From the NCBI RefSeq assembly GCF_900099735.1, contig NZ_FNDT01000001.1, positions 489,722-553,721 of the forward strand: a stretch of 64,000 bases of DNA, given 5' to 3'. Both the position numbers and the translations under genes were made by a program. Source of the stretch: Arthrobacter subterraneus (lineage in GTDB: Bacteria; Actinomycetota; Actinomycetes; Actinomycetales; Micrococcaceae). The notes beneath the pieces are model-generated. The model did no database searches, was not told where the DNA came from, and saw only the letters and a list, made by a program, of their open reading frames with translations. Below are positions 16,451 to 24,765 of the stretch, one piece after another; the stretch's first letter is position 1; each line of letters starts with the position of its first letter.

Positions 16451-16933
16451 ATGAACCAGGAACGCCGTTCCACCAGGGACGCGATCGACCGCGCCATCCT
16501 TGAAGCCCTCGACGCGGACCCCCGTATGACCATCCTTGGCATCGCACACCGGACCGGGCTGGCGCGCGGCACCGTCCAGGCCCGCCTCGACCGGTTTGAG
16601 CGCGAGGCCGTGCTGAGGCCGCACAGCGTGCGCATCAATCCTGAGGCTCTGGGAATGGGTATCTCAGCCCATGTCGCTGCCGAACTCGACCAGCACAGGA
16701 TCGATCTCGCCGTCGAGGGTCTGCGCGCCATACCGGAAGTCATCGAGTGCCTGGCCCCCGCGGGTGAGACGGATCTGCTGTGCCGCGTTGTGGCCCGCGA
16801 CCCCGATGACCTGTACCGGGTGTCGGAGGAGATCCGCCTTTGCCCGGGGATCCTCCGGACGAGGACCAGCATGTTCCTTCGCCAGCCAATCCCGTACCGG
16901 ATGGCACCACTTCTGGGGACCATCCGCGACTGA
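16451..16933 (+). CDS. Lrp/AsnC family transcriptional regulator
   Basis: A 160-residue regulator. The N-terminal winged helix carries DRAILEALDADPRMTIL and HRTGLARGTVQARLDRFE. An Asp-rich ligand-binding RAM domain follows, with ETDLLCRVVARDPDDLY. ATG 16451 is chosen for its GAGGGAG box (16434-16440); ATG 16295 would add 52 residues without family character. The effector is probably an amino acid, but its regulon cannot be told. Confidence 0.88.
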   Translation: MNQERRSTRDAIDRAILEALDADPRMTILGIAHRTGLARGTVQARLDRFEREAVLRPHSVRINPEALGMGISAHVAAELDQHRIDLAVEGLRAIPEVIECLAPAGETDLLCRVVARDPDDLYRVSEEIRLCPGILRTRTSMFLRQPIPYRMAPLLGTIRD

Positions 16934-16990
16934 GCCGCGGCCCCTCGTCCTCGCACCTCCCCGCCCGCGTGCCCACCTGCCCTCCCGCCT

Positions 16991-17058
16991 CGCGTTGATT
17001 CGGCAGGACACACCCCATATGAGCGCGGGAAAGCGGCGTGTCCTGCCAAATCAACGCG
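16991..17058. repeat. Long intergenic inverted repeat with TGAGCG loop, copy 2
   Basis: Arms 16991-17011 and 17038-17058 pair at 20 of 21 positions. The 26-base loop contains ATGAGCGCGG. It lies between the convergent Lrp and ccsB genes. Arm sequences differ completely from copies 1 and 3, but the loop word and the convergent intergenic setting are shared. Confidence 0.75.
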
Positions 17059-17071
17059 GGAAGACGGGAGA

Positions 17072-18103
17072 TCAGACGCCGGCGTAGCTGTGCAGCCCCG
17101 AGAAGTAGATGTTCACGATGGTGAAGTTGAAGACGATGCACAGGTAACCCACGATGGAGAGCCATGCGGCACGCGTCCCGGTCCAGCCGCGGGTTGCCCG
17201 GGCGTGGAGGTAACCCGCGTAGACCACCCAGATGACGAAGGTCCAGACTTCCTTGGTGTCCCAGCCCCAGTAGCGCCCCCACGCCTTCTCGGCCCAGATT
17301 GCGCCGGCCATCAGGGTGAACGTCCACAGCACAAACGCAATGGCGTTGATGCGGTAGGAGAGGTTTTCAAGGCTCAGCGCCGAGGGGACCAGCCGCATGA
17401 AGGGCAGACGGTCATCACCGCCCGCCGCGAGCCGCGCCACGCGGTTGGCCTGCATGAGCTGCAGCACCGACATCGCGAAGGTCAGCGTAAAGAGCGCGGA
17501 CGCGGCGACCGCCACGGACACGTGGATGATGAGCCAGTAGCTCTGCAGAGCGGGTACGAGGTTGGCCACCGGCGTCGGGAAGCCGATCGTCGCGGCGCAG
17601 AGCATCACCACAACCAGGCCGATCACAAAGGTACCGAGGAACCGCAGGTCCTTGCGGGTCAGCACCAGCAGGAAAACCACCGCAACCACCAGTCCACCGG
17701 TGGTGCAGAACTCGTACATGTTGCCCCACGGCACCCGGCCGGCGGCAACGCCGCGGGTGACCACGGCCACGGCGTGAATGGCCGCCGCAAGGACGGTCAG
17801 CACGACGGCGATGCGGGCTATCGTGCGCCGCTCCCCCTGGTAGTTCATCGCGTCGTCAGCGGTCGCGCCTGCCGGGGCGGCGCCGTCGCCGGCCGCTTTA
17901 CCGCCCTTGCCGGCTACAGCGCCGGCGAGAACCAGCTCTCGATCCCCGGCTGACTCGGCGAGAGCTGCCTCGATTTCACGGATCCGCCGGCTGCTCTTGA
18001 CGAGGTCCCAGGTGAACGCGAGGAAGCCCGCCGTGTAGGCAAGCGCAGCGAGCAGCATGAACAGCTCGCTGTACTGCCCGAGGGTCTGGTTGATGTTCTG
18101 CAT
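17072..18103 (-). CDS. ccsB: Cytochrome c maturation protein CcsB (CcsA/ResC type)
   Basis: A 343-residue polytopic membrane protein of the System II haem handling complex. It delivers haem to apocytochrome c outside the membrane. The tryptophan-rich signature is WGWDTKEVWTFVIW, with conserved His residues in LIIHVSVAVAA and GYLHARATRG. Between helices 1 and 2 there is an extra charged loop of about 60 residues rich in Gly and Ala. The ATG overlaps the resB stop (TAATG). Confidence 0.93.
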   Translation of the reverse strand: MQNINQTLGQYSELFMLLAALAYTAGFLAFTWDLVKSSRRIREIEAALAESAGDRELVLAGAVAGKGGKAAGDGAAPAGATADDAMNYQGERRTIARIAVVLTVLAAAIHAVAVVTRGVAAGRVPWGNMYEFCTTGGLVVAVVFLLVLTRKDLRFLGTFVIGLVVVMLCAATIGFPTPVANLVPALQSYWLIIHVSVAVAASALFTLTFAMSVLQLMQANRVARLAAGGDDRLPFMRLVPSALSLENLSYRINAIAFVLWTFTLMAGAIWAEKAWGRYWGWDTKEVWTFVIWVVYAGYLHARATRGWTGTRAAWLSIVGYLCIVFNFTIVNIYFSGLHSYAGV

Positions 18104-19815
18104 TAGTTGTCCTTACCGCTTCCGGTCGCCGGCGCTCCCGCATGGGCTGTCTCATTCTCGTTGTCTTCGGCGCTGTCCGCCAGCCACCGATCACGCAGCA
18201 GCTTCTCCACCGCTGCACCCTCGCCGGCCAGTCTGTGGTCCTCGCCGCGTGCCAGCAGGCCATACTCCACGCTGATCCGGCCGTCGTCGGTGGTGCCGGC
18301 TCGCACCCAGATCCGGCGGCGCCCGATGAACAGGGATGCGCTGAGCCCCGCCAGTGCCAGGGAGGAGAACAGCAGCGCGCCGAGTTCCGCCGGATCGTGG
18401 GTGATGTCGAGCGCTGCATAGCGGCGCAGCCCATCGAAGGTGATGGAGCCCTTGCCGTCCGGGAGTTCCACCGTTTCTCCGGCGTCGAGCACAATACCGC
18501 CCGCCTCGCTGTTGCGGCTGTTGAGCTCCGTCAGGGTGTCGGTATCCAGGACATACACGTTCTGGGGCTCGCCGTCGTCCAGACCCAGATCCCCGTAATA
18601 CGAGTTCAGGTTCAGCTGCGGCAGGAAGGGGTCCGGGTCGCGGGAGAAGGACACGCCGTTCTCGTCGATCGCCGCCGTCGGCAGGAAGAAGCCGACAAAT
18701 CCCAGCTGGTCGGGCTGTGCATCGGGAACCTTGAGCACCATCAGGGACGTGAACAGTCCGTCCTGCGGAATCGAGACCACGGGACCCTGGTGGGCGATGT
18801 TCCCCTCGCCGTCGCGCACGGTCACCACGGGGGCGTACCCGTTACCCACGAGGTACACGCTGGTGTCGCCGATGGTCAGAGGTTCGTTGACCTTCAGGAT
18901 CTGCCGCTCGGGCTCCTCCCCGGGCGCGCTCCTGGTGGTCATGGTTGCCGTGAAGTCGATCGGCTGGCCGTAGTGCGTGAGCTGCCGGTCGAACTGCACC
19001 TCGAACTTCTCGAGCGTGATCGAGTACGGGTCCAGGTTGTCTTCAGAGAAATTGGTGCCGGGCGTGAAGGAGTCGTAGCCCACCAGGGTATTCACGAACG
19101 TCTCGCCCTCGACCAGGATCTTCTGCCCCCGGTAGCCGAACAGTCCGCCCACGGCCACGGAAATCAGCACCCCGATCAGCGATACATGGAACACGAGGTT
19201 GCCCAGTTCCTTCAGGAAACCCCGCTCCGCACCGACCGACGGCTGGTTCCCGTTCTCATCGCGCACATCCACGCGGTACCCGCGCTTCTTCAGTACGGAA
19301 GCGGCATCGACGACGGCGGCACCCGCCGACGCCGGACGCCCGCCTTCCTGCCCGCCCGGCTGGCCGTCCGGCCCCGCGGGAACGGTGAATGCACCGTGAA
19401 CGGGCATGCGGGTCAACCGGCGCGGGGTGCGCGGAGGCCTGGAACGCCAGGCCCGGCCGTGGGCGATGGCCCGCGGCACAACGCACCCGATCAGCGAGAT
19501 GAACAGGAGCAGGTAGATCGCCGAAAACCACACGGACGAGTAGACGTCGAACAGCTGGAACCAGTCCAGCACGGGGCCCGTCTCGGGGTTGTCCCGGATG
19601 TACTGGGTGACCACGGCCGGGTTTGCGGGCCGCTGCGGGAAGAGCGATCCCGGTACAGCGGCGACGGCAAGAAGCAGGAGCAGGAACAGGGCGGTCCGCA
19701 TGCTGGTGAGCTGCGTCCACACCCAGCGCAGGGTACCGAGGAACCCGAGAGCGGGAAGCGCGATGTCGCCGCTGCGGTCCTTCGTTGCCATGGGGTTTTC
19801 CTTCGGTTCAGTCAT
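18103..19815 (-). CDS. resB: Cytochrome c biogenesis protein ResB
   Basis: A 570-residue membrane protein and partner of CcsB. It has hydrophobic helices near 40-60, 95-115 and 205-235 and one near the C-terminus (LGALLFSSLALAGLSASLFI), plus a large extracytoplasmic domain between. The IGCVVPRA stretch after helix 2 and FHVSLIGVLISVAVGGLFG fit the ResB family. It holds apocytochrome for haem attachment. It starts 7 bases after ccdA. Confidence 0.93.
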   Translation of the reverse strand: MTEPKENPMATKDRSGDIALPALGFLGTLRWVWTQLTSMRTALFLLLLLAVAAVPGSLFPQRPANPAVVTQYIRDNPETGPVLDWFQLFDVYSSVWFSAIYLLLFISLIGCVVPRAIAHGRAWRSRPPRTPRRLTRMPVHGAFTVPAGPDGQPGGQEGGRPASAGAAVVDAASVLKKRGYRVDVRDENGNQPSVGAERGFLKELGNLVFHVSLIGVLISVAVGGLFGYRGQKILVEGETFVNTLVGYDSFTPGTNFSEDNLDPYSITLEKFEVQFDRQLTHYGQPIDFTATMTTRSAPGEEPERQILKVNEPLTIGDTSVYLVGNGYAPVVTVRDGEGNIAHQGPVVSIPQDGLFTSLMVLKVPDAQPDQLGFVGFFLPTAAIDENGVSFSRDPDPFLPQLNLNSYYGDLGLDDGEPQNVYVLDTDTLTELNSRNSEAGGIVLDAGETVELPDGKGSITFDGLRRYAALDITHDPAELGALLFSSLALAGLSASLFIGRRRIWVRAGTTDDGRISVEYGLLARGEDHRLAGEGAAVEKLLRDRWLADSAEDNENETAHAGAPATGSGKDN

Positions 19816-19822
19816 CAGTCGA

Positions 19823-20620
19823 TCAGATCGGTAGCGTGACGCCGCCGAGCCACTGCTGGAGCTCGTTGATCCACAGGTTCCAGACGCCGGACGCCATGAG
19901 CACGCCGACCAGGATCAGCATTCCGCCGCCGCACCGCTGGAGCAGCAACCGGTGGCGCCGGAAGAAGGCCATTGCGCCCATCCCCCGCCGGAGCCCCAAC
20001 GCAATCAGCAGGAACGGCAGGCCGAGGCCCAGGCAGTACACGAAGGTGAGGAGCGCGCCCTTGGCCGCGCTGGCGCCGTCGTTCGAGAAAGCGAGCAGCT
20101 GCACCGCGGATAGCGTCGGCCCGATGCAGGGAGCCCAGCCCAGGCCGAAGGTCAGGCCGAGAAGCGGCGCCCCCCACAGGCCGCTCGGCACGCGGGCGTG
20201 AAGTTTGCGGTCCTGCTGGAACCACGAGAGCCCGCCCATGAAAACAATCCCGAGGATGATCACCACCAGACCGAAGACCCGGATCAGCCATTCCTGGGAC
20301 CCGGCCATCCACGCCCCCAATTGCCCGAACAGCGCACCGTAGGCCATGAACACCAGTGAGAACCCGACGACGAACAGGCCGATCCCGGCCACCATCCGCC
20401 CGCGCTTCTGCTGCTCCAGGTCCACACCGGTGAGTCCGCTGACGTACCCGAGGTAGCCCGGGACGAGCGGCAGCACGCATGGCGACACGAAAGAGACGAG
20501 GCCCGCGAGCAGCGCCACGGGGAGCGCGAGGAGCATGGAACCGTTCAGGACAGTGTCAGCGAAGGCGTTCCCTGCGGGCGAGAGGGCAACCATGGCGCCG
20601 ATGGACGTGGGCACAGCCAC
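19823..20620 (-). CDS. ccdA: Cytochrome c biogenesis protein CcdA
   Basis: About 265 residues with six transmembrane helices. It is a thiol-disulfide transporter that moves electrons from cytoplasmic thioredoxin to ResA. The redox Cys pair is in FVSPCVLPLVPGYLGYVSG and GLGWAPCIGPTLS. GTG 20620 overlaps the resA stop (TAGTG), the same coupling seen between thiolase and hydratase. ATG 20593, giving MVALSPAG, is an alternative. A longer reading upstream would run over resA and is rejected. Confidence 0.9.
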   Translation of the reverse strand: MAVPTSIGAMVALSPAGNAFADTVLNGSMLLALPVALLAGLVSFVSPCVLPLVPGYLGYVSGLTGVDLEQQKRGRMVAGIGLFVVGFSLVFMAYGALFGQLGAWMAGSQEWLIRVFGLVVIILGIVFMGGLSWFQQDRKLHARVPSGLWGAPLLGLTFGLGWAPCIGPTLSAVQLLAFSNDGASAAKGALLTFVYCLGLGLPFLLIALGLRRGMGAMAFFRRHRLLLQRCGGGMLILVGVLMASGVWNLWINELQQWLGGVTLPI

Positions 20621-21240
20621 TACTCGGCCAGCGCGGAGTCGATGAGCGCGCTGAGGGTTCCCTTGTCGGCCAGGCCCAGGATGCGGGCCGCGACGCGCCC
20701 TTCCTTGTCGAGGACCAGAGTTGTCGGCACTGCCTGCGGCGGAACGTAACTCGTCATCGACAGGAGCACGCCGCCGTCGGAATCGTTGAAGCTGGGATAG
20801 GGAATTCCGAAGTTGCGTTCGAACGCCTCGGCGTTCTTCTCGCCGTCCCGGATGTTGACGCCGTAGAACTGCACGCCCTCCGGCTGGTACTCCTCGTGAA
20901 GCGCCACCAGATCGGGCGCCTCCTCCCTGCACGGCGCACAGGCCGCATACCAGAAATTCAGGACTGTGACCTGACCTGGCCAATCCGCGGACGAGACGGG
21001 CTCACCGTCGTAGAGCACTCCATCGACCTGCACGGGTTCGCCCCGCTCCGCAGCGGCGTACTCGGTAACCGATCCGTCACCGGCGATGTAATTCTTGTTG
21101 CTGCCCTCGGCTGCCTGCTGCGCCAGCGGATCCTGTGCGGCACAACCGGACAGCACGACGACGGCGGCAAGCGCCGATGCGGCAAGGCGCATCAGCGCGC
21201 CGCGTAAGCGGCGGCGCGGGGCAGCTTCAGTGTGAGTCAC
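20620..21240 (-). CDS. resA: ResA/TlpA-type thioredoxin lipoprotein
   Basis: About 206 residues. A basic start (RRRLRG), a hydrophobic helix and the lipobox LSGC place it on the outer face of the membrane. The thioredoxin fold follows, with the active site WYAACAPCRE (CAPC) and the cis-Pro loop QAVPTTLVLD. It reduces apocytochrome c Cys residues using electrons from CcdA. GTG 21240 is chosen because GGAAGA precedes it; the first possible start at 21324 would overlap the histidine phosphatase. It leads resA-ccdA-resB-ccsB. Confidence 0.9.
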   Translation of the reverse strand: MTHTEAAPRRRLRGALMRLAASALAAVVVLSGCAAQDPLAQQAAEGSNKNYIAGDGSVTEYAAAERGEPVQVDGVLYDGEPVSSADWPGQVTVLNFWYAACAPCREEAPDLVALHEEYQPEGVQFYGVNIRDGEKNAEAFERNFGIPYPSFNDSDGGVLLSMTSYVPPQAVPTTLVLDKEGRVAARILGLADKGTLSALIDSALAE

Positions 21241-21255
21241 AACGTCTTCCACGGG

Positions 21256-21273
21256 TTCTACAACGTGTAGTAA
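21256..21273 (-). promoter_or_regulatory. BlaI/CopY-like palindrome before resA
   Basis: The sequence has CTACA-ACG-TGTAG (21258-21270) flanked by TT and TAA. This resembles the TACTACA...TGTAGTA type of operator known for mycobacterial BlaI. It lies 18-30 bases upstream of the resA start, in the 38-base gap to the histidine phosphatase, and could control the cytochrome c maturation operon. No blaI gene is in the window, so the regulator is inferred. Confidence 0.4.
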
Positions 21274-21278
21274 TTGTA

Positions 21279-21944
21279 TTACGCTCCCGGGAGGTTGCTG
21301 GCGCGGGGCAACAGGTCCGCGCATGGTTCCTCATACCGCACGCCGGTGAGCTCATCGCCGTCGAAATACAGGGATGTCACGGAACTCAGCGTGCAGCGGC
21401 GCTGGCGCGGGTCATGCCACAGCCGCCGCTTCTCCGCTGCGAGCCGGGCAACCCAGATGGGCAGCTGATGGCTCACCATGATTGCCTCGGCGTCCTTGCC
21501 GCCGGTCGCTTCGAGCGCAGACCGGCGCGCATCGTGGACAGCAGCCATGACGCGTTCAACCTGGGCGCTGTACGGTTCTCCCCAGGACGGGGTAAAGGGG
21601 TTGCGCAGCGACTTCCAGTGCTTCGGATGCCGGAGCTGCTGGGCAACCTGGGCCATGCCCTCGAACTTGTTCTCGGCTTCGATGATGCGCTCATCGGTGA
21701 CGATGGTGAGGCCGAGCTCACGGGCGGTGGGTTCCGCGGTTTCCTGGGCGCGCGTGAGCGGCGAGGCCACGAGGTGGACGATGTCGGAGCCGCTGTTCCT
21801 GCGCTCGGCGAAATACCCGGCTACGCGCTCCGCCATCTCCCGGCCGAGCTCTGACAGGTGAAACTCGGGCAGGCGGCCATACAGGACTCCGTCCGGGTTA
21901 TGGACTTCGCCATGGCGCACGAGGTGAACGGTGGCAGTAGGCAT
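21279..21944 (-). CDS. Histidine phosphatase (phosphoglycerate mutase superfamily)
   Basis: A 221-residue protein. The phosphohistidine motif VRHGEVHNP is near residue 10, ASPLTRAQETA supplies the second Arg, and the second catalytic His is in MVSHQLPIW. Actinobacterial relatives lie next to resA (Rv0525 before Rv0526 in M. tuberculosis), as here. The substrate is unknown, and glycolytic mutase activity is unlikely. Confidence 0.87.
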   Translation of the reverse strand: MPTATVHLVRHGEVHNPDGVLYGRLPEFHLSELGREMAERVAGYFAERRNSGSDIVHLVASPLTRAQETAEPTARELGLTIVTDERIIEAENKFEGMAQVAQQLRHPKHWKSLRNPFTPSWGEPYSAQVERVMAAVHDARRSALEATGGKDAEAIMVSHQLPIWVARLAAEKRRLWHDPRQRRCTLSSVTSLYFDGDELTGVRYEEPCADLLPRASNLPGA

Positions 21945-22024
21945 AATCCAAGTTTCTCATCCCGACGTCGGAGGGCTAAATCGGGAACCTGGAGGCACAC
22001 CCCTGACCGTCCGGGAAAAAATAT

Positions 22025-22053
22025 TTGAAGATTGAAGCAATCTCTGGAATAAA
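22025..22053 (+). promoter_or_regulatory. Candidate promoter of the YceI gene
   Basis: TTGAAG (22025-22030) and AATAAA (22048-22053) are separated by 17 bases, in a markedly AT-rich 70-base stretch. ATGCAAATGCAT (22056-22067) just downstream is a near palindrome that could bind a regulator. Confidence 0.4.
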
Positions 22054-22142
22054 AGATGCAAATGCATGTTTATTACAGGTACATGCAGTTCGACCGCCCC
22101 GGCCGGACGACAACCGAAACACCACAGATCAGGAGAATCACC

Positions 22143-22694
22143 ATGGCTATCCCCACCGGACTCACTCAGGGCACCTGGAACTTCGACGGCTCGCACAGCG
22201 AGGTGGGCTTCAGCGTCCGCCACGCAGGCATCAGCAAGGTACGCGGCAACTTCGACACCGTCGATGCCGCACTGCAGATCGGCTCCTCGCTGGAGGACTC
22301 CAAGGTCACCGCCACCATCAAGACCGCGTCCTTCAACTCCAACGATGAGAACCGCGACGCCCACGTGCGCGGCGAGGACTTCTTCGACGTCGAGCAGTTC
22401 CCGGAGATGACCTTCGAGTCCAAGCGCGTTGAAGGCGCAGGCGAGACCTACAAGCTCATCGGTGATCTCACCATCCGCGGCATCACCAAGGAGGTTGTGA
22501 TCGACACCGAATTCAACGGCGTCGCAGTGGATCCCTTCGGTGCCACCCGCGCCGGTTTCTCCGGACAGACCGTCATCTCCCGCAAGGAATTCGGCCTGAC
22601 CTGGAACGCCGCCCTCGAAGCCGGCGGTGTCCTGGTGGGCGACAAGGTCACCATCAACCTCGACGCAGCCTTCGTGGCCCCCTCGGCCAACTAG
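22143..22694 (+). CDS. YceI family lipid-binding protein
   Basis: A 183-residue lipocalin-like beta-barrel protein that binds polyprenyl or similar hydrophobic ligands. The family start is GTWNFDGSHSEVGFSVRH. FFDVEQFPEMTFES, GDLTIRGITKEV and SRKEFGLTWN follow. AGGAG at 22131-22135 fixes the ATG at 22143; an earlier ATG at 22056 would add 29 unrelated residues. No signal peptide is present, as in most actinobacterial members. It is a single-gene unit with a strong terminator. Confidence 0.92.
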   Translation: MAIPTGLTQGTWNFDGSHSEVGFSVRHAGISKVRGNFDTVDAALQIGSSLEDSKVTATIKTASFNSNDENRDAHVRGEDFFDVEQFPEMTFESKRVEGAGETYKLIGDLTIRGITKEVVIDTEFNGVAVDPFGATRAGFSGQTVISRKEFGLTWNAALEAGGVLVGDKVTINLDAAFVAPSAN

Positions 22695-22709
22695 GCCAGC
22701 CTCCCCACG

Positions 22710-22750
22710 AATGGGGCGCACCGGATATCCGGTGCGCCCCATTGTTTTCT
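22710..22750 (+). terminator. Rho-independent terminator after YceI
   Basis: A perfect 34-base palindrome (22710-22743) centred on GGATATCC gives a stem of up to 15-17 pairs, followed by GTTTTCT. It is among the clearest terminators in the window. Confidence 0.9.
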
Positions 22751-22825
22751 CCGGGAGTTTCCTGACGGCGAACCTTCCCCGCTGAATCTCCCGCCACCGG
22801 CGCCTTCCGGCGGTACGCTGGGCGC

Positions 22826-23494
22826 ATGAGCACGCCATCCCACGATCCGTCCGAACGCGATCCGCATCAGCTCTCCGGGACCGATCCCCTCAGTCCGGCA
22901 GAGTCTGGCCCGACCCAGAACTCCGGCGCCGGGCTGTCCCCGGAACCGCAGAAGCCTGCATCTCCGTATTCCTACCAGGCAGCACAACCCGCCGGATACG
23001 CCTATCCCAGTGCGGCGCGCATGCCGGAGGCTGCCCGTCCCCCGCTCCCCCGTGAAGTGAATCTCGCCTTCTGGCTGATCATCGCCGCGGGAGCGTTGAA
23101 TTTCGTCACCACACTGCTCGGCTCGGGAGCGGCGGCCGGCCCCGCCGGCACGGAGGGCCTGGGCATCGGGATCGCAGTGTTCGTCGGCGTCCTCACCACC
23201 GGTATCTACGTGCTGCTCGCTTTCTTCATCCGCAAAGGGCACAACTGGGCGCGGATCACGGCGACCGTCCTCGCCGCCCTCTCGCTGATCCTGATGGTCA
23301 TGAGCTGGATGACACTCGCGGCACTACAGGGCAACCCCGAGATCCAGGAACAGCTTGGCGGGCAGAGCCTGGGGCCCGGCGGGTTTGAGATCGCACTGAA
23401 CATCCTGGTGGTGCTGCTCGGCGTGGCGGCGGTGGTGCTGTGCTGGCTGAAGCCTTCCAACGCCTACTTCAAGCCGCAACGGATCACTTACTAG
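22826..23494 (+). CDS. Proline-rich four-helix membrane protein, unknown function
   Basis: A 222-residue protein. Residues 1-75 are polar and rich in Pro, Ser and Ala (SPYSYQAAQPAGYAYPS) and probably disordered on the cytoplasmic side. Four hydrophobic helices follow at about 80-97, 112-136, 144-166 and 190-212. FFIRKGHNWARITATVLA between helices 2 and 3 is a pattern seen in many small actinobacterial membrane proteins. No function can be assigned. It is convergent with rex. Confidence 0.7.
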   Translation: MSTPSHDPSERDPHQLSGTDPLSPAESGPTQNSGAGLSPEPQKPASPYSYQAAQPAGYAYPSAARMPEAARPPLPREVNLAFWLIIAAGALNFVTTLLGSGAAAGPAGTEGLGIGIAVFVGVLTTGIYVLLAFFIRKGHNWARITATVLAALSLILMVMSWMTLAALQGNPEIQEQLGGQSLGPGGFEIALNILVVLLGVAAVVLCWLKPSNAYFKPQRITY

Positions 23495-23529
23495 CGACGG
23501 CTGTGTTCCGGCTGTGCCGGAGAGCTCTG

Positions 23530-24237
23530 CTACTGCGCTGCGCGGGCGCTGGGACCGGGATCGATATCCGGGTGCTGCGCCCGCTGTGCGTGGTAGGCAA
23601 GAATCTGGAGTTCGGTGGCCATGTCCACCTTCCGCAGCTGCACGTGATCCGGAACCTGGAGCACTACCGGCGCGAAGCTCAGGATGCTGGTGATGCCGGC
23701 TTCGACGAGTTCATCGCAGAGTGCCTGTGCCACCGGAGCGGGAACGGCAAGGACGGCCATATTGGCGCGGGTCCGGTGCAGCACGGTGGCGAGGTCCTGG
23801 ACGGGACTGACGCGGAGCCAGCCGACCTCCGTACCGACCACCATCTGATCGGCATCGAAAAGTGCCACGACTTCGAAGCCCCGGGATTGAAAGCCCGAGT
23901 AACCGGCGAGCGCCCTGCCGAGGTTTCCGGCACCCACAATGGCGACGCGCCAATCCTGGGTCAGTCCCAGCGCCGTGGAGATCTGGCTATTGAGGTACTG
24001 GACGTCGTAGCCCACGCCCCTGGTTCCGTAGGAGCCGAGGTAGGACAGGTCCTTGCGGAGCATCGGTGAGTTAACCCCGGCAGCGTCCGCGAGCTCCTCC
24101 GAGGAGACGCGCTCAATACCTTCCGCCAGCAGCGAGTTGAGGGCGCGCAGGTAGATTGTCAGGCGGGCCAGTGAGGCAGGCGGAATTTGCCTGCCGTGCT
24201 GATCACTGGCTGCCCGCAGCCCGGGTATCTCCGACAT
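23530..24237 (-). CDS. rex: Redox-sensing transcriptional repressor Rex
   Basis: About 235 residues. The winged-helix N-terminus has LARLTIYLRALN and SEELADAAGVNSPMLRKDLSYLGSYG with the YGTRGVGY signature. The Rossmann domain has IVGAGNLGRALAGY, which senses NADH/NAD+. Rex represses respiratory and fermentative genes when NADH is low. The ATG at 24237 is preferred over GTG 24243. In many actinobacteria rex is followed by hemA; here its 3' side meets a convergent membrane protein gene and hemA is absent. Confidence 0.95.
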   Translation of the reverse strand: MSEIPGLRAASDQHGRQIPPASLARLTIYLRALNSLLAEGIERVSSEELADAAGVNSPMLRKDLSYLGSYGTRGVGYDVQYLNSQISTALGLTQDWRVAIVGAGNLGRALAGYSGFQSRGFEVVALFDADQMVVGTEVGWLRVSPVQDLATVLHRTRANMAVLAVPAPVAQALCDELVEAGITSILSFAPVVLQVPDHVQLRKVDMATELQILAYHAQRAQHPDIDPGPSARAAQ

Positions 24238-24391
24238 GGTCACTGCTTCATCGCTCCATCGCTGTGCGCCGGCGGTCAGGACCTGCGCCGCCCGCCCGCC
24301 CGAAGATGACGGCGGGGTATCTCCACTCTAGGTCCCGGACCGTAGCGCTCAAAGTTTGATGAACCCGCGCGCGGGCGGGCGTACCGGAGGC

Positions 24392-24661
24392 CTAGGCAAG
24401 GAGCCTGCGCAGGCGTGCCTCGTCGATGGTCCAGAAGTCGCGCTGGACTCCGTCGAGGAGCAGCACGGGCACCTCCTCCGAAAAACGCTGGAGCAGTTCG
24501 GCGTGGTCGGTTACGGATTCCTCCCGCCAGCCGACCCCCAGCTCACCGGCGACGCGGCCGACGGTTTCCCGGGCGGCCTCGCACAGGTGGCAGTCAGGCC
24601 TGGTGACCAGCACAAGACCGGACGTCCAGTCCCCCGCAGGCGGTTGCGTCTGCTCGCTCAT
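24392..24661 (-). CDS. Glutaredoxin-like protein
   Basis: An 89-residue thioredoxin-fold protein with the redox motif CHLC in TRPDCHLCEAA and the cis-Pro loop EVPVLLLDG. It belongs to the short DUF836-like glutaredoxin family found upstream of rex or hemA in actinobacteria (Rv0508 type). Its partner may be mycothiol or thioredoxin reductase, which the sequence cannot tell. Confidence 0.88.
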   Translation of the reverse strand: MSEQTQPPAGDWTSGLVLVTRPDCHLCEAARETVGRVAGELGVGWREESVTDHAELLQRFSEEVPVLLLDGVQRDFWTIDEARLRRLLA

Positions 24662-24765
24662 GGATCCAAGCGTACCGGCCGCGGGACCCGCGCCGAGCGC
24701 AGCGAGGTGTGGGGTACCGGCCGCAGGTTCCCCGCCCAGCGCCGGGCAGTGATTAGACTCATGCT

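Noticed and set aside
24672-24723. Direct repeat TACCGGCCGC between the glutaredoxin and HAD genes
   Set aside because: Two short GC-rich copies 40 bases apart are within chance expectation, and no dyad or promoter feature goes with them.
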